Shown: positions 1-8,593, numbered from the stretch's first letter. The stretch: DNA of 64,000 nucleotides from Staphylococcus intermedius NCTC 11048 (GCF_002902385.1 NZ_PPQH01000052.1:1-64000), one strand, 5' to 3'. The notes: generated by a model not told the origin, from the letters alone. Numbers and translations are program-made.

Positions 1-112
1 TTATAATAGAAGAAAATAGAATAATGTGTGATTCATTGTCTATGAGAATAAATAGAAGAAACATGTTATTTTGGTGTTTATACATTGCAAATTGAAATCG
101 TAATCTTTCTTA

Positions 113-142
113 TTGACAAATGTTATAAGAGCGGGGTATAAT
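113..142 (+). promoter_or_regulatory. Sigma-A-type promoter of the flavin oxidoreductase gene
   Basis: TTGACA at 113-118 and TATAAT at 137-142 are both perfect consensus hexamers, separated by 18 bp. The start codon lies about 38 bp downstream of the -10 box, so the leader is short. This is one of the strongest-looking promoters in the window. Confidence 0.8.
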
Positions 143-179
143 AACGGTATAAATTTTATACTTGAAAGGTGGTGCTAAG

Positions 180-1232
180 ATGAAAATTGAATTAGGATTG
201 ACATCTTTTGCAGATAACCAAGATATGCATACAGAAAATGGCGTATTACCAGCCATTTCAAATGGAGAACGTATTCGTAATATTGTTGAAGAAATTAAAC
301 TCGCAGATGAAGTGGGCCTTGACGTCTATGGATTAGGGGAACATCACCGCCCTGATTATGCTGTATCTAGCCCAACAACAGTACTTGCGGCAGGCGCAGC
401 TGTGACTCAAAATATTAAATTATCATCTGCAGTAACTGTCTTATCATCAGATGATCCCATTCGCGTTTACCAACAATTTGCGACAATTGACGCGCTATCT
501 GATGGACGTGCAGAAATTATGGCAGGTCGCGGTTCATTTATTGAATCTTTCCCATTATTTGGTTACGATCTTAAAAACTACGAACAATTATTTGATGAAA
601 AATTAGAGCTATTATTAAAAATTAATCAAAATACTATTATTCACTGGGAAGGTACATTGACACCAAATATTGATGGACGTGGCGTTTATCCACGTGCAGT
701 ACAAAAAGAATTACCAGTGTGGTTAGCAACTGGCGGTACACCAGAGTCATCATTAAAAGCAGGATCTTTAGGTTTACCAATTACTTATGCGATAATAGGT
801 GGTGACCCAAAAAGATTTAGACGAAATATTGCGATGTACAAAGCTGTTGCTGAATCCAATGGTCATAAAGCTGACACACTTCAAATTGCTTCTCATTCTT
901 GGGGTTATGTTGCTGATACAGATGAACAAGCGCAACGTGAGTTTTATCCAAGTGTAGAAGCACATCATAATGTATTAGCTAAAGAAAGAGGATGGCCACC
1001 GTTCTCTGTTGAGCATTTCCAAAGAGAGGTTGGCCCAAATGGTGCGATGTACGTAGGTAGTCCAGAAACAGTCGCGCAAAAAATTATTGAAACAGTCGAA
1101 GCGTTAGGTATTACACGATTTATGTTACACTTACCATTAGGTTCTATGCCACATGAAAGAACAATGCATGCAATTAGACTTTTTGGGGAAAAGGTAAAAC
1201 CTATCGTCGATTCACATTTTGAAAACAAATAG
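180..1232 (+). CDS. LLM-class flavin-dependent oxidoreductase (bacterial luciferase-like)
   Basis: This 350-residue protein belongs to the luciferase-like monooxygenase superfamily, which are TIM-barrel FMN-dependent enzymes. Visible family traits are the early GLGEHHRPDY segment, the SDGRAEIMAGRG stretch that follows the second barrel strand, and PVWLATGGTPES near the middle, matching the group annotated as LLM oxidoreductases of unknown substrate. The open frame extends upstream to a TTG at 162, but an AAAGGTGGT ribosome site at 165-173 sits inside that extension, so ATG 180 is the start. The next gene begins 12 bp after the stop with its own AGGAGG, so the two are probably one transcript. 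The substrate is unknown. Confidence 0.88.
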   Translation: MKIELGLTSFADNQDMHTENGVLPAISNGERIRNIVEEIKLADEVGLDVYGLGEHHRPDYAVSSPTTVLAAGAAVTQNIKLSSAVTVLSSDDPIRVYQQFATIDALSDGRAEIMAGRGSFIESFPLFGYDLKNYEQLFDEKLELLLKINQNTIIHWEGTLTPNIDGRGVYPRAVQKELPVWLATGGTPESSLKAGSLGLPITYAIIGGDPKRFRRNIAMYKAVAESNGHKADTLQIASHSWGYVADTDEQAQREFYPSVEAHHNVLAKERGWPPFSVEHFQREVGPNGAMYVGSPETVAQKIIETVEALGITRFMLHLPLGSMPHERTMHAIRLFGEKVKPIVDSHFENK

Positions 1233-1244
1233 GAGGAATTAGAA

Positions 1245-1598
1245 ATGATTTTACGTTACGTTACAAACTTAAAGGTTGCAAAACAATTATTTGATGCAGC
1301 TCAACCAAAATTAAAAGGTGACCAAGGTATGAAGGATGCTTTTGAAATGTTCAAATTACCTGAAAGCATGGTGAAAGTAGTGGGTGTTACTGAAGCAGTA
1401 GCTGCTGGTCTTTTCGCTATTAGTATTTTTGATAAACGTTTATCACAAGTTGCTTCAGTTTTAACACTAGGTGTACTAGCTGGTGCAATTTACAAACACA
1501 TCGAAGCGGGTCAAGGTAAAGAAGGTGCACAACACGCTATCGACGTTGCATCTTTAGCTGGCTTAAGCTTAGTTGATAACTTAGTTAACAAAAAATAA
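1245..1598 (+). CDS. DoxX-like small membrane protein
   Basis: A 117-residue protein with hydrophobic helices around residues 44-62 and 70-86. It resembles the DoxX-like family, small four-helix membrane proteins of uncertain redox-related role. AGGAGGAATT precedes ATG 1245. It follows the flavin oxidoreductase by 12 bp and is closed by a strong terminator about 95 bp downstream, so the pair forms a two-gene operon. A role linked to the oxidoreductase is inferred from this pairing only. Confidence 0.7.
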   Translation: MILRYVTNLKVAKQLFDAAQPKLKGDQGMKDAFEMFKLPESMVKVVGVTEAVAAGLFAISIFDKRLSQVASVLTLGVLAGAIYKHIEAGQGKEGAQHAIDVASLAGLSLVDNLVNKK

Positions 1599-1691
1599 TG
1601 ACAGGATTCATTTGATGTTTAATGCATCAACCCTATAGTTCGAATGTTTATTATTGATAACGATAACTTAAAAATGAATATTTAATAATTT

Positions 1692-1731
1692 AACCTACAA
1701 AGTATTTCGCTTTGTAGGTTATTATTTTTTT
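1692..1731 (+). terminator. Rho-independent terminator of the oxidoreductase/DoxX operon
   Basis: Perfect 11-bp stem (arms 1692-1702 and 1710-1720) around a 7-nt loop, followed by a T-rich run at 1722-1731. Confidence 0.85.
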
Positions 1732-1926
1732 ATTCTTTTAAAGTATTCCTATTGATTGTTAATAAGACATTTGCACAAAACTCAATTGTCGTTTAATTAA
1801 AATCGAAGTATAAAATTAATTTGTTTATAATCTTTATTTTCACGTGTATTAGGCATTTTTCTACATCGCTTATTTTACTAAAGAAAAATAACAAAAATTT
1901 TTACAGAAATGATACTCAGAAAGTAA
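1732..1926. other. Non-coding spacer upstream of sarR
   Basis: Very AT-rich DNA between the terminator and the candidate sarR promoter. I see no open frame with a ribosome site, no clear inverted repeat and no tRNA. Confidence 0.5.
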
Positions 1927-1955
1927 TTGAAAAAAAGACAGATTCGGTTTAAAAT
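1927..1955 (+). promoter_or_regulatory. Candidate sarR promoter
   Basis: TTGAAA at 1927-1932 and TAAAAT at 1950-1955 with a 17-bp spacer. Transcription would begin near 1962, giving a leader of about 90 nt before sarR. Confidence 0.5.
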
Positions 1956-2054
1956 ATAAACGATAAAATATTAAATTTCCAAGTTAATATAGTTATTAGA
2001 AAAATTAGAGTAGAAACCTATTGAACTTGGCACTCATCTATAGGGGGTAAGCGT

Positions 2055-2402
2055 ATGGAAAAGTATCAAATCAAAAATATGAAAGAGTTAATGACAATCA
2101 GCTTCACGACAAAAGGAATTTATACAGAAATCAAGAAAAAATACAGCTTAACTTATGAAGAACTTTTTATTTTAACGTTTATTTTAGAGCATCAACAAGA
2201 AACTTATAACGTGAAAGATATTATTAGAGCTTCTAAGTTTAAGCCATATTACATTACGAAAGCGATGCAAAAGCTTAAAGATTTTGGTTTCTTAACTAAA
2301 AAACGTAATGAACAAGACGAAAGAACAGTCATTATTGAAGTATCAAAAGAGCAATATGAAAAAATCGGTAGCTTATTTAATGAAATTGAAACTTTACTAT
2401 AA
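2055..2402 (+). CDS. sarR: SarA-family winged-helix regulator, most like SarR
   Basis: The 115 residues equal the length of S. aureus SarR, and the FKPYYITKAMQKLKDFGFLTKKR core (about residues 61-83) followed by the NEQDERTV wing matches the SarA/MarR helix-turn-helix. SarR is a small dimeric DNA-binding protein that represses sarA and modulates agr in S. aureus. AGGGGGT at 2042-2048 precedes ATG 2055. In S. aureus the urease operon flanks sarR, as I recall; here no urease gene follows. The exact paralogue (SarR versus another single-domain Sar protein) rests on length, motif resemblance and synteny. Confidence 0.78.
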   Translation: MEKYQIKNMKELMTISFTTKGIYTEIKKKYSLTYEELFILTFILEHQQETYNVKDIIRASKFKPYYITKAMQKLKDFGFLTKKRNEQDERTVIIEVSKEQYEKIGSLFNEIETLL

Positions 2403-2588
2403 TCATGACATTGATGGATTGACATCACACGCTTGAGCGATCAATAGTCTATAAGGATGGTTGGAAATAGCCTCAAGTTGCTGCGAAATGAAAAAGTCAA
2501 AATCTCTTTTTAGCAGCGGTATATCTGAAAAAGTCACGACTTAGATTTGTTCTTGCGTACATTTTGATAGCGAAAAGAAGTAGAAAAT

Positions 2589-2630
2589 AAACGACAAAAA
2601 GCGAACGCAATGTGCTTTTTGTCGTTTTTT
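2589..2630 (+). terminator. Terminator downstream of sarR
   Basis: Perfect 14-bp stem (2589-2602 with 2614-2627), 11-nt loop, ending in a T run. The remaining DNA between sarR and the next gene (2403-2833) contains an imperfect GCTGC...GCAGC inverted repeat at about 2480-2517 but no supported gene. Confidence 0.85.
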
Positions 2631-2833
2631 AAGTCATTGAGGTTAAAGGATTACGAATAAAGAGAAATGTATACGGCGCAAACATAAAAAGCAGTTGTAT
2701 TGAAGGATTAAACTGTAACGGGTAAGGTAGGGGTTGAAAGCTGATTGTAAACCTCGGATTAGGCATTCGCATACATTTATATTATAATGTTGACAAAGTA
2801 AGTAAGAAATAAGAAGATTGTGAGGTTTTAGAA

Positions 2834-3994
2834 ATGAAATCTATGTTAATCCAATCTGCCATACAGAGAGAATGGGTTGCAAAGCTTGAAGCGCAACGTG
2901 AAACATTAACCAAATATGTACAGCGTAATGATCAGGCACATCGTTTTCCTCATGAGAACATGGAGTGGCTAATCAACGAAGGCTATACGCAATTGACATT
3001 ACCTGAATCGTATGGTGGGCGAGGAGCGACTTTAGAAGATATGGTTGTTCTCCAGTCAGTTCTTGGTTCGATTGATGGACCTACTGCGCTTTCTGTGGGA
3101 TGGCATATGGCACTCGTAGGGGAAGTCTTTGAACGGCGCATTTGGGATCAAGCGATATTAGATGATTTTGCTAAAGCTGTGAAAAATGGTGCGTTGGCAA
3201 ATAGAGCTGTGAGTGAAGCAGAAACAGGAAGTCCTACTAGAGGTGGGCGTCCTCAAACTTATGCCCGATTTGAAAACAATGATTATATTTTAAATGGTGT
3301 CAAAACATTTACATCGATGAGCCCTGTCTTAACACATATCATCGTGGCAGCATACATCCCTGTTAAAGAACAAGTGGGCTTTTTTATGGTCGAAAAAGGT
3401 ACACCAGGATTAGAAATTGCGAATAATTGGAATATGGTCGGCATGCGTGGCACAGAAAGTCATGATGTGATACTCAATGACGTACGAGTGAAACAAGATA
3501 AGCTTATCGAAATCAGAGGAGAAGGACCGGCCTATCAAAATGGCTGGTTGTTGCATATCCCTGCAACTTATTTAGGTATTGCTCAAGCAGCACGTGATTA
3601 TGCAGTTGATTTTGCATTGCAGTATAGTCCAAATAGTATTGAAGGACCGATTGCCGACTTACCTGTTGTGCAACAAAATATTGGGCAAATGGAAACAAAA
3701 TTAATTACAGCCAGACATTTACTATGGAGTACTGCGCGTGCTTATCAATCAGTGACACCTCAAGATCATATAGGTGCAGAAACCGCTGCGAGTAAAGTCG
3801 TAGTGATGAATGAGGGATTAGACGTGATTGATTTAGCGATGCGTATTGTTGGTGCGAAAAGTTTAGAAATGGACCGACCATTACAAAGATATTTTCGAGA
3901 CATGCGTGCCGGCCTTCATAACCCACCGATGCAGGACATGTCGTATACTAAAATAGCGCAACAAGCAATGACTGAACGTCAAAGCCATATATAA
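2834..3994 (+). CDS. Acyl-CoA dehydrogenase family protein
   Basis: A 386-residue flavoprotein-like sequence with the acyl-CoA dehydrogenase layout: an N-terminal helical domain containing LTLPESYGGRGA (about residue 54), a central beta domain, GMRGTESHDVILNDVRV (about 203-219) and a C-terminal helical domain with QRYFRDMRAG. The usual FAD-proximal T-E-P-x-x-G-S segment appears as AETGSPTRGG, typical of the divergent group annotated 'acyl-CoA dehydrogenase family'. No other beta-oxidation gene is nearby, so fatty-acid degradation should not be assumed. GTGAGGT precedes ATG 2834, and a TATAAT lies at 2783-2788 without a clear -35. Confidence 0.82.
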   Translation: MKSMLIQSAIQREWVAKLEAQRETLTKYVQRNDQAHRFPHENMEWLINEGYTQLTLPESYGGRGATLEDMVVLQSVLGSIDGPTALSVGWHMALVGEVFERRIWDQAILDDFAKAVKNGALANRAVSEAETGSPTRGGRPQTYARFENNDYILNGVKTFTSMSPVLTHIIVAAYIPVKEQVGFFMVEKGTPGLEIANNWNMVGMRGTESHDVILNDVRVKQDKLIEIRGEGPAYQNGWLLHIPATYLGIAQAARDYAVDFALQYSPNSIEGPIADLPVVQQNIGQMETKLITARHLLWSTARAYQSVTPQDHIGAETAASKVVVMNEGLDVIDLAMRIVGAKSLEMDRPLQRYFRDMRAGLHNPPMQDMSYTKIAQQAMTERQSHI

Positions 3995-4112
3995 ACTGTC
4001 GCAATGAAAAGGCGATTGTTTTTTAATAAAAGAGCCGTTATGATAGTTTTAGAGATAAAAGTTCGACACCAAGTATGAACGTAAATTTTAAAGAACAAAG
4101 GAGTATAGGATA

Positions 4113-4490
4113 ATGCGATATCTTTTACTGGGCATAGGGGGTATCTTTACATTATTAGGTTTTGCAGGCGCCGTCTTACCGCTATTGCCTACAACACCTT
4201 TTTTACTTGTCGCTGTACTCTGTTTTGCGAAAAGTTCCGATCGTTTTCATGATTGGCTCATTCAAACAAAAGTGTATCAAGCTTACGTCGAAGATTTTCG
4301 AAAATATCGTGGTTATACGATGAAAAAGAAAATACAATTATTAATCAGTTTGTATATTGTAGTGGGTTTTTCGATTTTCATGGTGGATGTCACAATGATT
4401 CGCCTAGGATTATTGGTAATGGTTGTATTACAAACGGTGGTCTTGTTTACATGGGTAAAGACTTTGCCGAAAAGTTACGATACGCGATAA
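4113..4490 (+). CDS. DUF454 / YbaN-type inner membrane protein
   Basis: A 125-residue protein with the family signature at its start: a glycine-rich first helix followed by LPLLPTTPFLLVAVLCFAKSS (residues 23-43). Three to four membrane helices are predicted by eye (about 3-20, 28-40, 74-92, 95-113). Function is unknown across the family. AAAGGAG lies 10 bp before ATG 4113. It sits alone between two terminator-like regions and is probably monocistronic. Confidence 0.8.
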   Translation: MRYLLLGIGGIFTLLGFAGAVLPLLPTTPFLLVAVLCFAKSSDRFHDWLIQTKVYQAYVEDFRKYRGYTMKKKIQLLISLYIVVGFSIFMVDVTMIRLGLLVMVVLQTVVLFTWVKTLPKSYDTR

Positions 4491-4525
4491 AAGTCTGTAC
4501 ACTCAATTCAATACGATGGATTTAG

Positions 4526-4566
4526 CAGAAATTGCACGCTATGAGAACGTGTAGTTTCTGTTTTTT
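4526..4566 (+). terminator. Terminator after the DUF454 gene
   Basis: 13-bp stem (4526-4538 with 4548-4560, two G-U pairs), 9-nt loop, then TTTTTT. Confidence 0.8.
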
Positions 4567-4694
4567 ATTGAAATGTATTGCTGTGATGCAAGGTATTGGA
4601 TGAAGTATGCACTCGATAAAAAACAATTTAGCAAGAAACAAACATTTGCGAAAGACCTATTTTAAGATTTAAAAAAGTTTTGTTTAGAAAAAGA

Positions 4695-4723
4695 TTGATT
4701 TCAAGGGCATTCCAATATATAAT
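4695..4723 (+). promoter_or_regulatory. fhuD2 promoter
   Basis: TTGATT at 4695-4700, 17-bp spacer, TATAAT at 4718-4723. The -10 box is overlapped by the Fur box, so Fur-iron binding should block RNA polymerase. Confidence 0.75.
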
Positions 4724-4739
4724 AATGATAATCATTATC
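4721..4739 (+). promoter_or_regulatory. Fur box controlling fhuD2
   Basis: The 19 bases match the consensus GATAATGATAATCATTATC at 18 positions (first base A instead of G). The site overlaps the -10 box and lies 17 bp before the start codon, predicting repression in iron-replete cells. Confidence 0.9.
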
Positions 4740-4755
4740 AATTGGAGGAAGATGA

Positions 4756-5679
4756 ATGAAAAAGTTATTATTACCGTTATTGGTATGTATGTTAATTTTG
4801 GCGGCATGTGGCCAAAATGATAATAAAAGTAGTGAAAAGGAAACAAAAGCGTTCAATCTTAAAACAGCTAAAGGTGAGGAAAAAATCGATATTCCAAAAG
4901 ATCCAAAACGTATTGTTGTATTGGCACCTACATACGCGGGCGGTTTAAAATATCTTGATGCAAACATTGTTGGTGTTTCTGATCAAGTCGATCAAAGTCC
5001 GGTGCTTAAAAAACAATTTAAAGATGTTGATAAAGTTGGTGCAGAAGATGTAGAAAAGGTTGCGTCATTAAAACCTGACCTTATCATTACATACAATACA
5101 GACAAAAACACAGAAAAATTGAAAAAAATTGCACCAACGATTGCTTTTGACTATGCGAAATATAATTATCTCGAACAACAAGAAGCAATGGGTGACATCG
5201 TCGGTAAATCTGATGAAGTGAAAAAATGGAAAGCTGACTGGGAAAAACAAACAGCACAAGATGGTAAAGAGATTAAAGCGCATCTTGGTAATGACACATC
5301 AGTAACGATTTTTGAAGACTTTGATAAGAAAATTTATGCTTATGGTAAAAACTGGGGACGCGGTAGTGAAGTGCTCTACCAAGCATTCGGTTTAAATATG
5401 CCTAAAGCGTTAGAAGATGCAACGAAAAAAGAAGGATGGACAGAAGTACCAAAAGAAGAAGTGGGTAAATATGCTGGTGATGTGATCATTACAGCTAAAG
5501 CGAAAGACGCAGCCCAACCTGAATTCCAAAAAACAGCTATGTGGCAAAATTTAGAAGCGGTACAACAGAAACATGCGTTTAATGTAGATTCAAGTGTATA
5601 TTGGTATAATGATCCGTACACATTAGATGTGATTCGTAAAGATTTAAAAGAACAACTTTTAGCGTTACCATCGAATTAA
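4756..5679 (+). CDS. fhuD2: Ferric hydroxamate-binding lipoprotein FhuD2
   Basis: A 307-residue substrate-binding lipoprotein. A charged start and hydrophobic core lead to the lipobox LAAC with the lipidated Cys at residue 18, followed by a Ser/Lys-rich linker. The mature part has class III binding-protein features: IPKDPKRIVVLAPTYAGGLKYL, KPDLIITY and the C-terminal YWYNDPYTLD segment, all characteristic of S. aureus FhuD2, the receptor for ferrioxamine- and ferrichrome-type hydroxamates. It works with the FhuBG permease and FhuC ATPase, which are not in this window; fhuD2 is unlinked to fhuCBG in S. aureus too. GGAGG precedes ATG 4756. Regulation by Fur is supported by the adjacent site. 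Confidence 0.92.
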   Translation: MKKLLLPLLVCMLILAACGQNDNKSSEKETKAFNLKTAKGEEKIDIPKDPKRIVVLAPTYAGGLKYLDANIVGVSDQVDQSPVLKKQFKDVDKVGAEDVEKVASLKPDLIITYNTDKNTEKLKKIAPTIAFDYAKYNYLEQQEAMGDIVGKSDEVKKWKADWEKQTAQDGKEIKAHLGNDTSVTIFEDFDKKIYAYGKNWGRGSEVLYQAFGLNMPKALEDATKKEGWTEVPKEEVGKYAGDVIITAKAKDAAQPEFQKTAMWQNLEAVQQKHAFNVDSSVYWYNDPYTLDVIRKDLKEQLLALPSN

Positions 5680-5697
5680 ATCGTGGTTTAAGCTGAG

Positions 5698-5832
5698 ATT
5701 GCTAAACCATTCTGCGCTTTCCGAGGCGCGTGACCTCTCAACTCACTCACGCTTGATTGAACTGTTACAAGGAGAGGCGTGAGTGGATTTTCGAGGTCAG
5801 CTGATGCCTCAGGAGTCTCGTCCAGGTCGGCA
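5698..5832. repeat. Foldable intergenic repeat-like element downstream of fhuD2
   Basis: Three nested inverted repeats are aligned on one axis: GAGGC 5723-5727 with GCCTC 5806-5810, GACCTC 5732-5737 with GAGGTC 5793-5798, and CACTCACGC 5744-5752 with GCGTGAGTG 5777-5785. Together they give an ~88-nt stem. The CGCTTTCC start and CTCAGGAGTCTCG end resemble a dispersed intergenic element I recall from other Firmicutes. It is more GC-rich than its surroundings. The rest of the 5680-6011 gap holds two terminators. Confidence 0.55.
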
Positions 5833-5839
5833 ATTAAAT

Positions 5840-5876
5840 AAAGCGGTACTACTCTTAATCGGGTGGTACCGCTTTT
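5840..5876 (+). terminator. Terminator of fhuD2
   Basis: 13-bp stem (5840-5852 with 5863-5875, one G-U pair), 10-nt loop, then a short T run. Confidence 0.75.
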
Positions 5877-5943
5877 ACTGTAAAGATGTTTAATCATTCT
5901 TCATTTTCTTAACTGTTGTGATTGCCACACTTTATCAAACATG

Positions 5944-6002
5944 AAAAGGTATCTGATCTGCTTCTGAGTGTTCGGCTCAAAAGTGATGAGATACCTTTTT
6001 AA
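5944..6002. terminator. Bidirectional terminator between fhuD2 and nanT
   Basis: AAAAGGTATCT at 5944-5954 pairs with AGATACCTTTT at 5989-5999, enclosing an inner imperfect hairpin (CTTCTGAG with CTCAAAAG). T runs follow on both strands. It probably ends nanT transcripts arriving from the right. Confidence 0.7.
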
Positions 6003-6011
6003 TATGTTGAA

Positions 6012-7538
6012 TTACTTTGTTTTACGGACGTATGTGATAGCGCCGTGTTTATCAAAAATAGTGAGTCCGGAAATGTCTTTTTTCGGTGTTGGAATAATGA
6101 GACTGGCGATATATGCGACGATAAATGCCGTCAAAAAGGCGATAATGGAAATGTAGAATGGTGATCCTGCACCGCCAATCCCTTGTCCTTGTAAGAAATA
6201 ACTTACGATAACAGCGACTAAAATACCGATAATAACGCCCACACCATGTGTACGTTTCGTAAAAATTCCAACCGCAAAAATGCCTGCAATTGGTACACCA
6301 AAGAGACCTGTAATCAATAAGAAAAGATCCCAAACGTCATTCGAGTTTGCTGCAATTAAATATAATGAGATAAGCATACCGATGAGGCCTGTAACGACTG
6401 TTGTCACACGCGCAATACGTACTTCAGTTGTATCACTTTTAATACCAAAGAAGCGCTGTTTAATATCGACTGAAAAACAGGCTGCAATGGAGTTTAAACT
6501 TGATGAAATAGTTGACTGTGCTGCCGCGAAAATAGCCGCAATCAAGAGCCCTGCAACGAATGGTGGCATCTCAGTTAAGATAAAGTAAGGCACGATAGAT
6601 GATGTGTTGAAGTCTTTCGGTAATGCTGTATGAGTCGCATAAAAGACATACAAAACAGTTCCCATACCATAAAAGAGTGGGGCTGAAATAAGTGCTAATA
6701 TCCCATTTGTCCAAATCGAATGAGATGTTTCTTTTAAAGATTCAGAAGCTTGATAACGTTGTACGACATCTTGGCTTGCTGTATATTGTTGCAAGTTATT
6801 AAAAATACTACCAAGGAAAATAATCGGAATAGCAGCAGCGGCGGCGTTCATTTTCCAGTTGTCTGCGCTGATTAATTTATGGTTACTCACTGCTTCGTTG
6901 ACCACTGTACCTAAACCGCCGTCAATATGAATCACTCCCATAATAATAATGACAAGTGCGCCCCCTAATAAAATCACGCCTTGAATGAAGTCACTCCATA
7001 CGACACCTTCAAAACCGCCCAGGAATGTGTAGATAATACATAAAATACCAACGAGACTTGCGACTAAATATGGATTGATGTCAGAGACGGCTGTAATTGC
7101 GAGTGTTGGCAAATAGATGACAATCGCTACACGACCTAAATGGAATAATATAAACAACACAGAACCCATCACACGTACTGCCGGATTAAAACGTGCTTCT
7201 AAATATTCATAAGCTGAAGTAATATTAAGCTTTTTAAAAAACGGAACATAAAAATGAATAAGTAATGGTATAATCGCGACAATTGCAATATTGCCGGCGA
7301 TGTAAGACCAATCTGTTAAATACGCTTTTTCTGGTGTTGACATAAACGTAATTGCACTTAACGTTGTCGCATAAATGGAAAAGCCCACGACCCATGATGG
7401 TAAACGACCACTTGCTTTAAAGAAACTATCGGTATCTTTACCTGCACGCTTCGTAAAATACGCGCCAATACCTAACATAACCAATAAGTATAAAATTAAA
7501 GCAATCCAGTTCCAAAATCCAAAGCCAATTGTTGCCAT
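6012..7538 (-). CDS. nanT: Sodium:solute symporter, probable sialic acid transporter
   Basis: A 508-residue membrane protein of the SSS family with about 13 hydrophobic helices. The N-terminal GIGAYFTKRAGKDTDSFFKASGRLPSW and ATTLSAITFMSTPEKAY segments are typical of the SiaT-type sodium/N-acetylneuraminate symporters found in staphylococci. It lies 140 bp downstream of nanA on the same strand, which supports sialic acid as substrate. AAAGGGG precedes ATG 7538. A CRE-like site and a hairpin between nanA and this gene suggest it is also controlled separately. Other SSS substrates cannot be excluded from sequence alone. Confidence 0.83.
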   Translation of the reverse strand: MATIGFGFWNWIALILYLLVMLGIGAYFTKRAGKDTDSFFKASGRLPSWVVGFSIYATTLSAITFMSTPEKAYLTDWSYIAGNIAIVAIIPLLIHFYVPFFKKLNITSAYEYLEARFNPAVRVMGSVLFILFHLGRVAIVIYLPTLAITAVSDINPYLVASLVGILCIIYTFLGGFEGVVWSDFIQGVILLGGALVIIIMGVIHIDGGLGTVVNEAVSNHKLISADNWKMNAAAAAIPIIFLGSIFNNLQQYTASQDVVQRYQASESLKETSHSIWTNGILALISAPLFYGMGTVLYVFYATHTALPKDFNTSSIVPYFILTEMPPFVAGLLIAAIFAAAQSTISSSLNSIAACFSVDIKQRFFGIKSDTTEVRIARVTTVVTGLIGMLISLYLIAANSNDVWDLFLLITGLFGVPIAGIFAVGIFTKRTHGVGVIIGILVAVIVSYFLQGQGIGGAGSPFYISIIAFLTAFIVAYIASLIIPTPKKDISGLTIFDKHGAITYVRKTK

Positions 7539-7576
7539 AAAAACAAACCCCTTTCAATCATCAATAAAAAGATTTA

Positions 7577-7592
7577 AAGAAAACGCTTACAT
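7577..7592 (-). promoter_or_regulatory. CRE (CcpA site) upstream of nanT
   Basis: On the minus strand, ATGTAAGCGTTTTCTT matches the CRE consensus WTGNAARCGNWWNCAW at 15 of 16 positions. It lies 38 bp before the nanT start codon, so glucose repression by CcpA is expected. Confidence 0.65.
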
Positions 7593-7605
7593 ATTTATCC
7601 GAAAG

Positions 7606-7658
7606 AAAAGAGTGAAGAACAACGCTTTCTCTATTTATCGTTTGAACGCCACTCTTTT
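7606..7658 (-). terminator. Possible internal terminator between nanA and nanT
   Basis: A 9-bp stem (7606-7614 with 7650-7658) with a long 35-nt loop. On the minus strand it is followed by a T-rich stretch. It may reduce read-through from nanA into nanT, but the loop is long for an efficient terminator. Confidence 0.4.
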
Positions 7659-7678
7659 TAAATTAAAGTATGATTTTC

Positions 7679-8560
7679 TTAAAGTTGATATTGGTCCATC
7701 AATGTTTTCAATGCATCGCGATGTGTTTCGTTAAACGGATGGAATGGTGCTTTAGGAACCCCCGTATCAATGCCTTTTTCAGCTAAAATGGCTTTTAACG
7801 TTGGATAAAGCCCCATACCGAGCACTGTTTCAATGATATCGTTGGTTTCGTGTTGAATGCGGTAAGCCTCTTCAATCGCGCCATTTTGAGCATTTTCAAA
7901 GATTTGACGAATACGACGACCATTCACATTAAAAGTAGAACCAATCGCACCATCAACACCTGAAATTGCTGCTTGTACAAGCATTTCATCAAAACCAGAG
8001 AAAATTAATTTATCTGGGAATGCTTTACGTAGGCGTTCGAGTAAGTAGAAGTCTGGCGCTGTATACTTCACACCGATGACTTTGTCGTTTTGGAAAAGTT
8101 CTTCAAATTGTTGGATAGAAATATTGACACCTGTTAATCCAGGGATAGAATAAACGATTATATTATTTTGAGTCGCTTCAATAATAGCGAAATAGTAGTC
8201 ACGAATTTCTTCAAAAGTGAAAGGATAGTAAAACGGTGTGACAGCTGATAGTGAATCATAACCCAGTTCAGTTGCATATTTTCCAAGTTCAATTGCCTCA
8301 TTTAAATCAAGTGAACCGACTTGTGCTATTAAGCGAATATCGTCTTTCGCTTCATCTTTTGTAATGCGGAAAACTTCTTTCTTTTGTTCGGTATTCATTA
8401 AAAAGTTTTCGCCCGAACTTCCGTTCACATACAAGCCATCTAATTTCTGCTCGTCAATCGCATTACGAATAATGGCTCTTAAACCTTGTTCTTTCACTTG
8501 TCCATTTTCATCAAACGGAACGAGTAAAGCCGCATATAATCCTTTTAAATGTTCATGCAT
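7679..8560 (-). CDS. nanA: N-acetylneuraminate lyase
   Basis: A 293-residue class I aldolase of the DapA/NAL family that splits N-acetylneuraminate into N-acetylmannosamine and pyruvate. The Schiff-base lysine is Lys165 ([10 protein letters not shown]), the catalytic tyrosine is Tyr137 (IVYSIPG), and the GSSGE carboxylate-binding loop is at 47-51; these numbers match the E. coli enzyme. The full family length is present. ATG 8560 has GGAGGGTGT just upstream. It is the first gene of the leftward nan transcript and is divergent from the GntR regulator, with the operator and CRE between them. Confidence 0.93.
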   Translation of the reverse strand: MHEHLKGLYAALLVPFDENGQVKEQGLRAIIRNAIDEQKLDGLYVNGSSGENFLMNTEQKKEVFRITKDEAKDDIRLIAQVGSLDLNEAIELGKYATELGYDSLSAVTPFYYPFTFEEIRDYYFAIIEATQNNIIVYSIPGLTGVNISIQQFEELFQNDKVIGVKYTAPDFYLLERLRKAFPDKLIFSGFDEMLVQAAISGVDGAIGSTFNVNGRRIRQIFENAQNGAIEEAYRIQHETNDIIETVLGMGLYPTLKAILAEKGIDTGVPKAPFHPFNETHRDALKTLMDQYQL

Positions 8561-8593
8561 GGTACACCCTCCAATAAATGTTCTATTTGTAAT

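Noticed and set aside
5861..5872. GGGTGGTACCGC, resembling the conserved T-box sequence
   Set aside because: It is the 3' arm of a simple terminator after fhuD2; no T-box stem I or specifier loop and no aminoacyl-tRNA or amino-acid gene follows.
5688..5897. 69-codon leftward open frame over the foldable element
   Set aside because: No ribosome site; the frame follows the palindromic repeat and two terminator arms.
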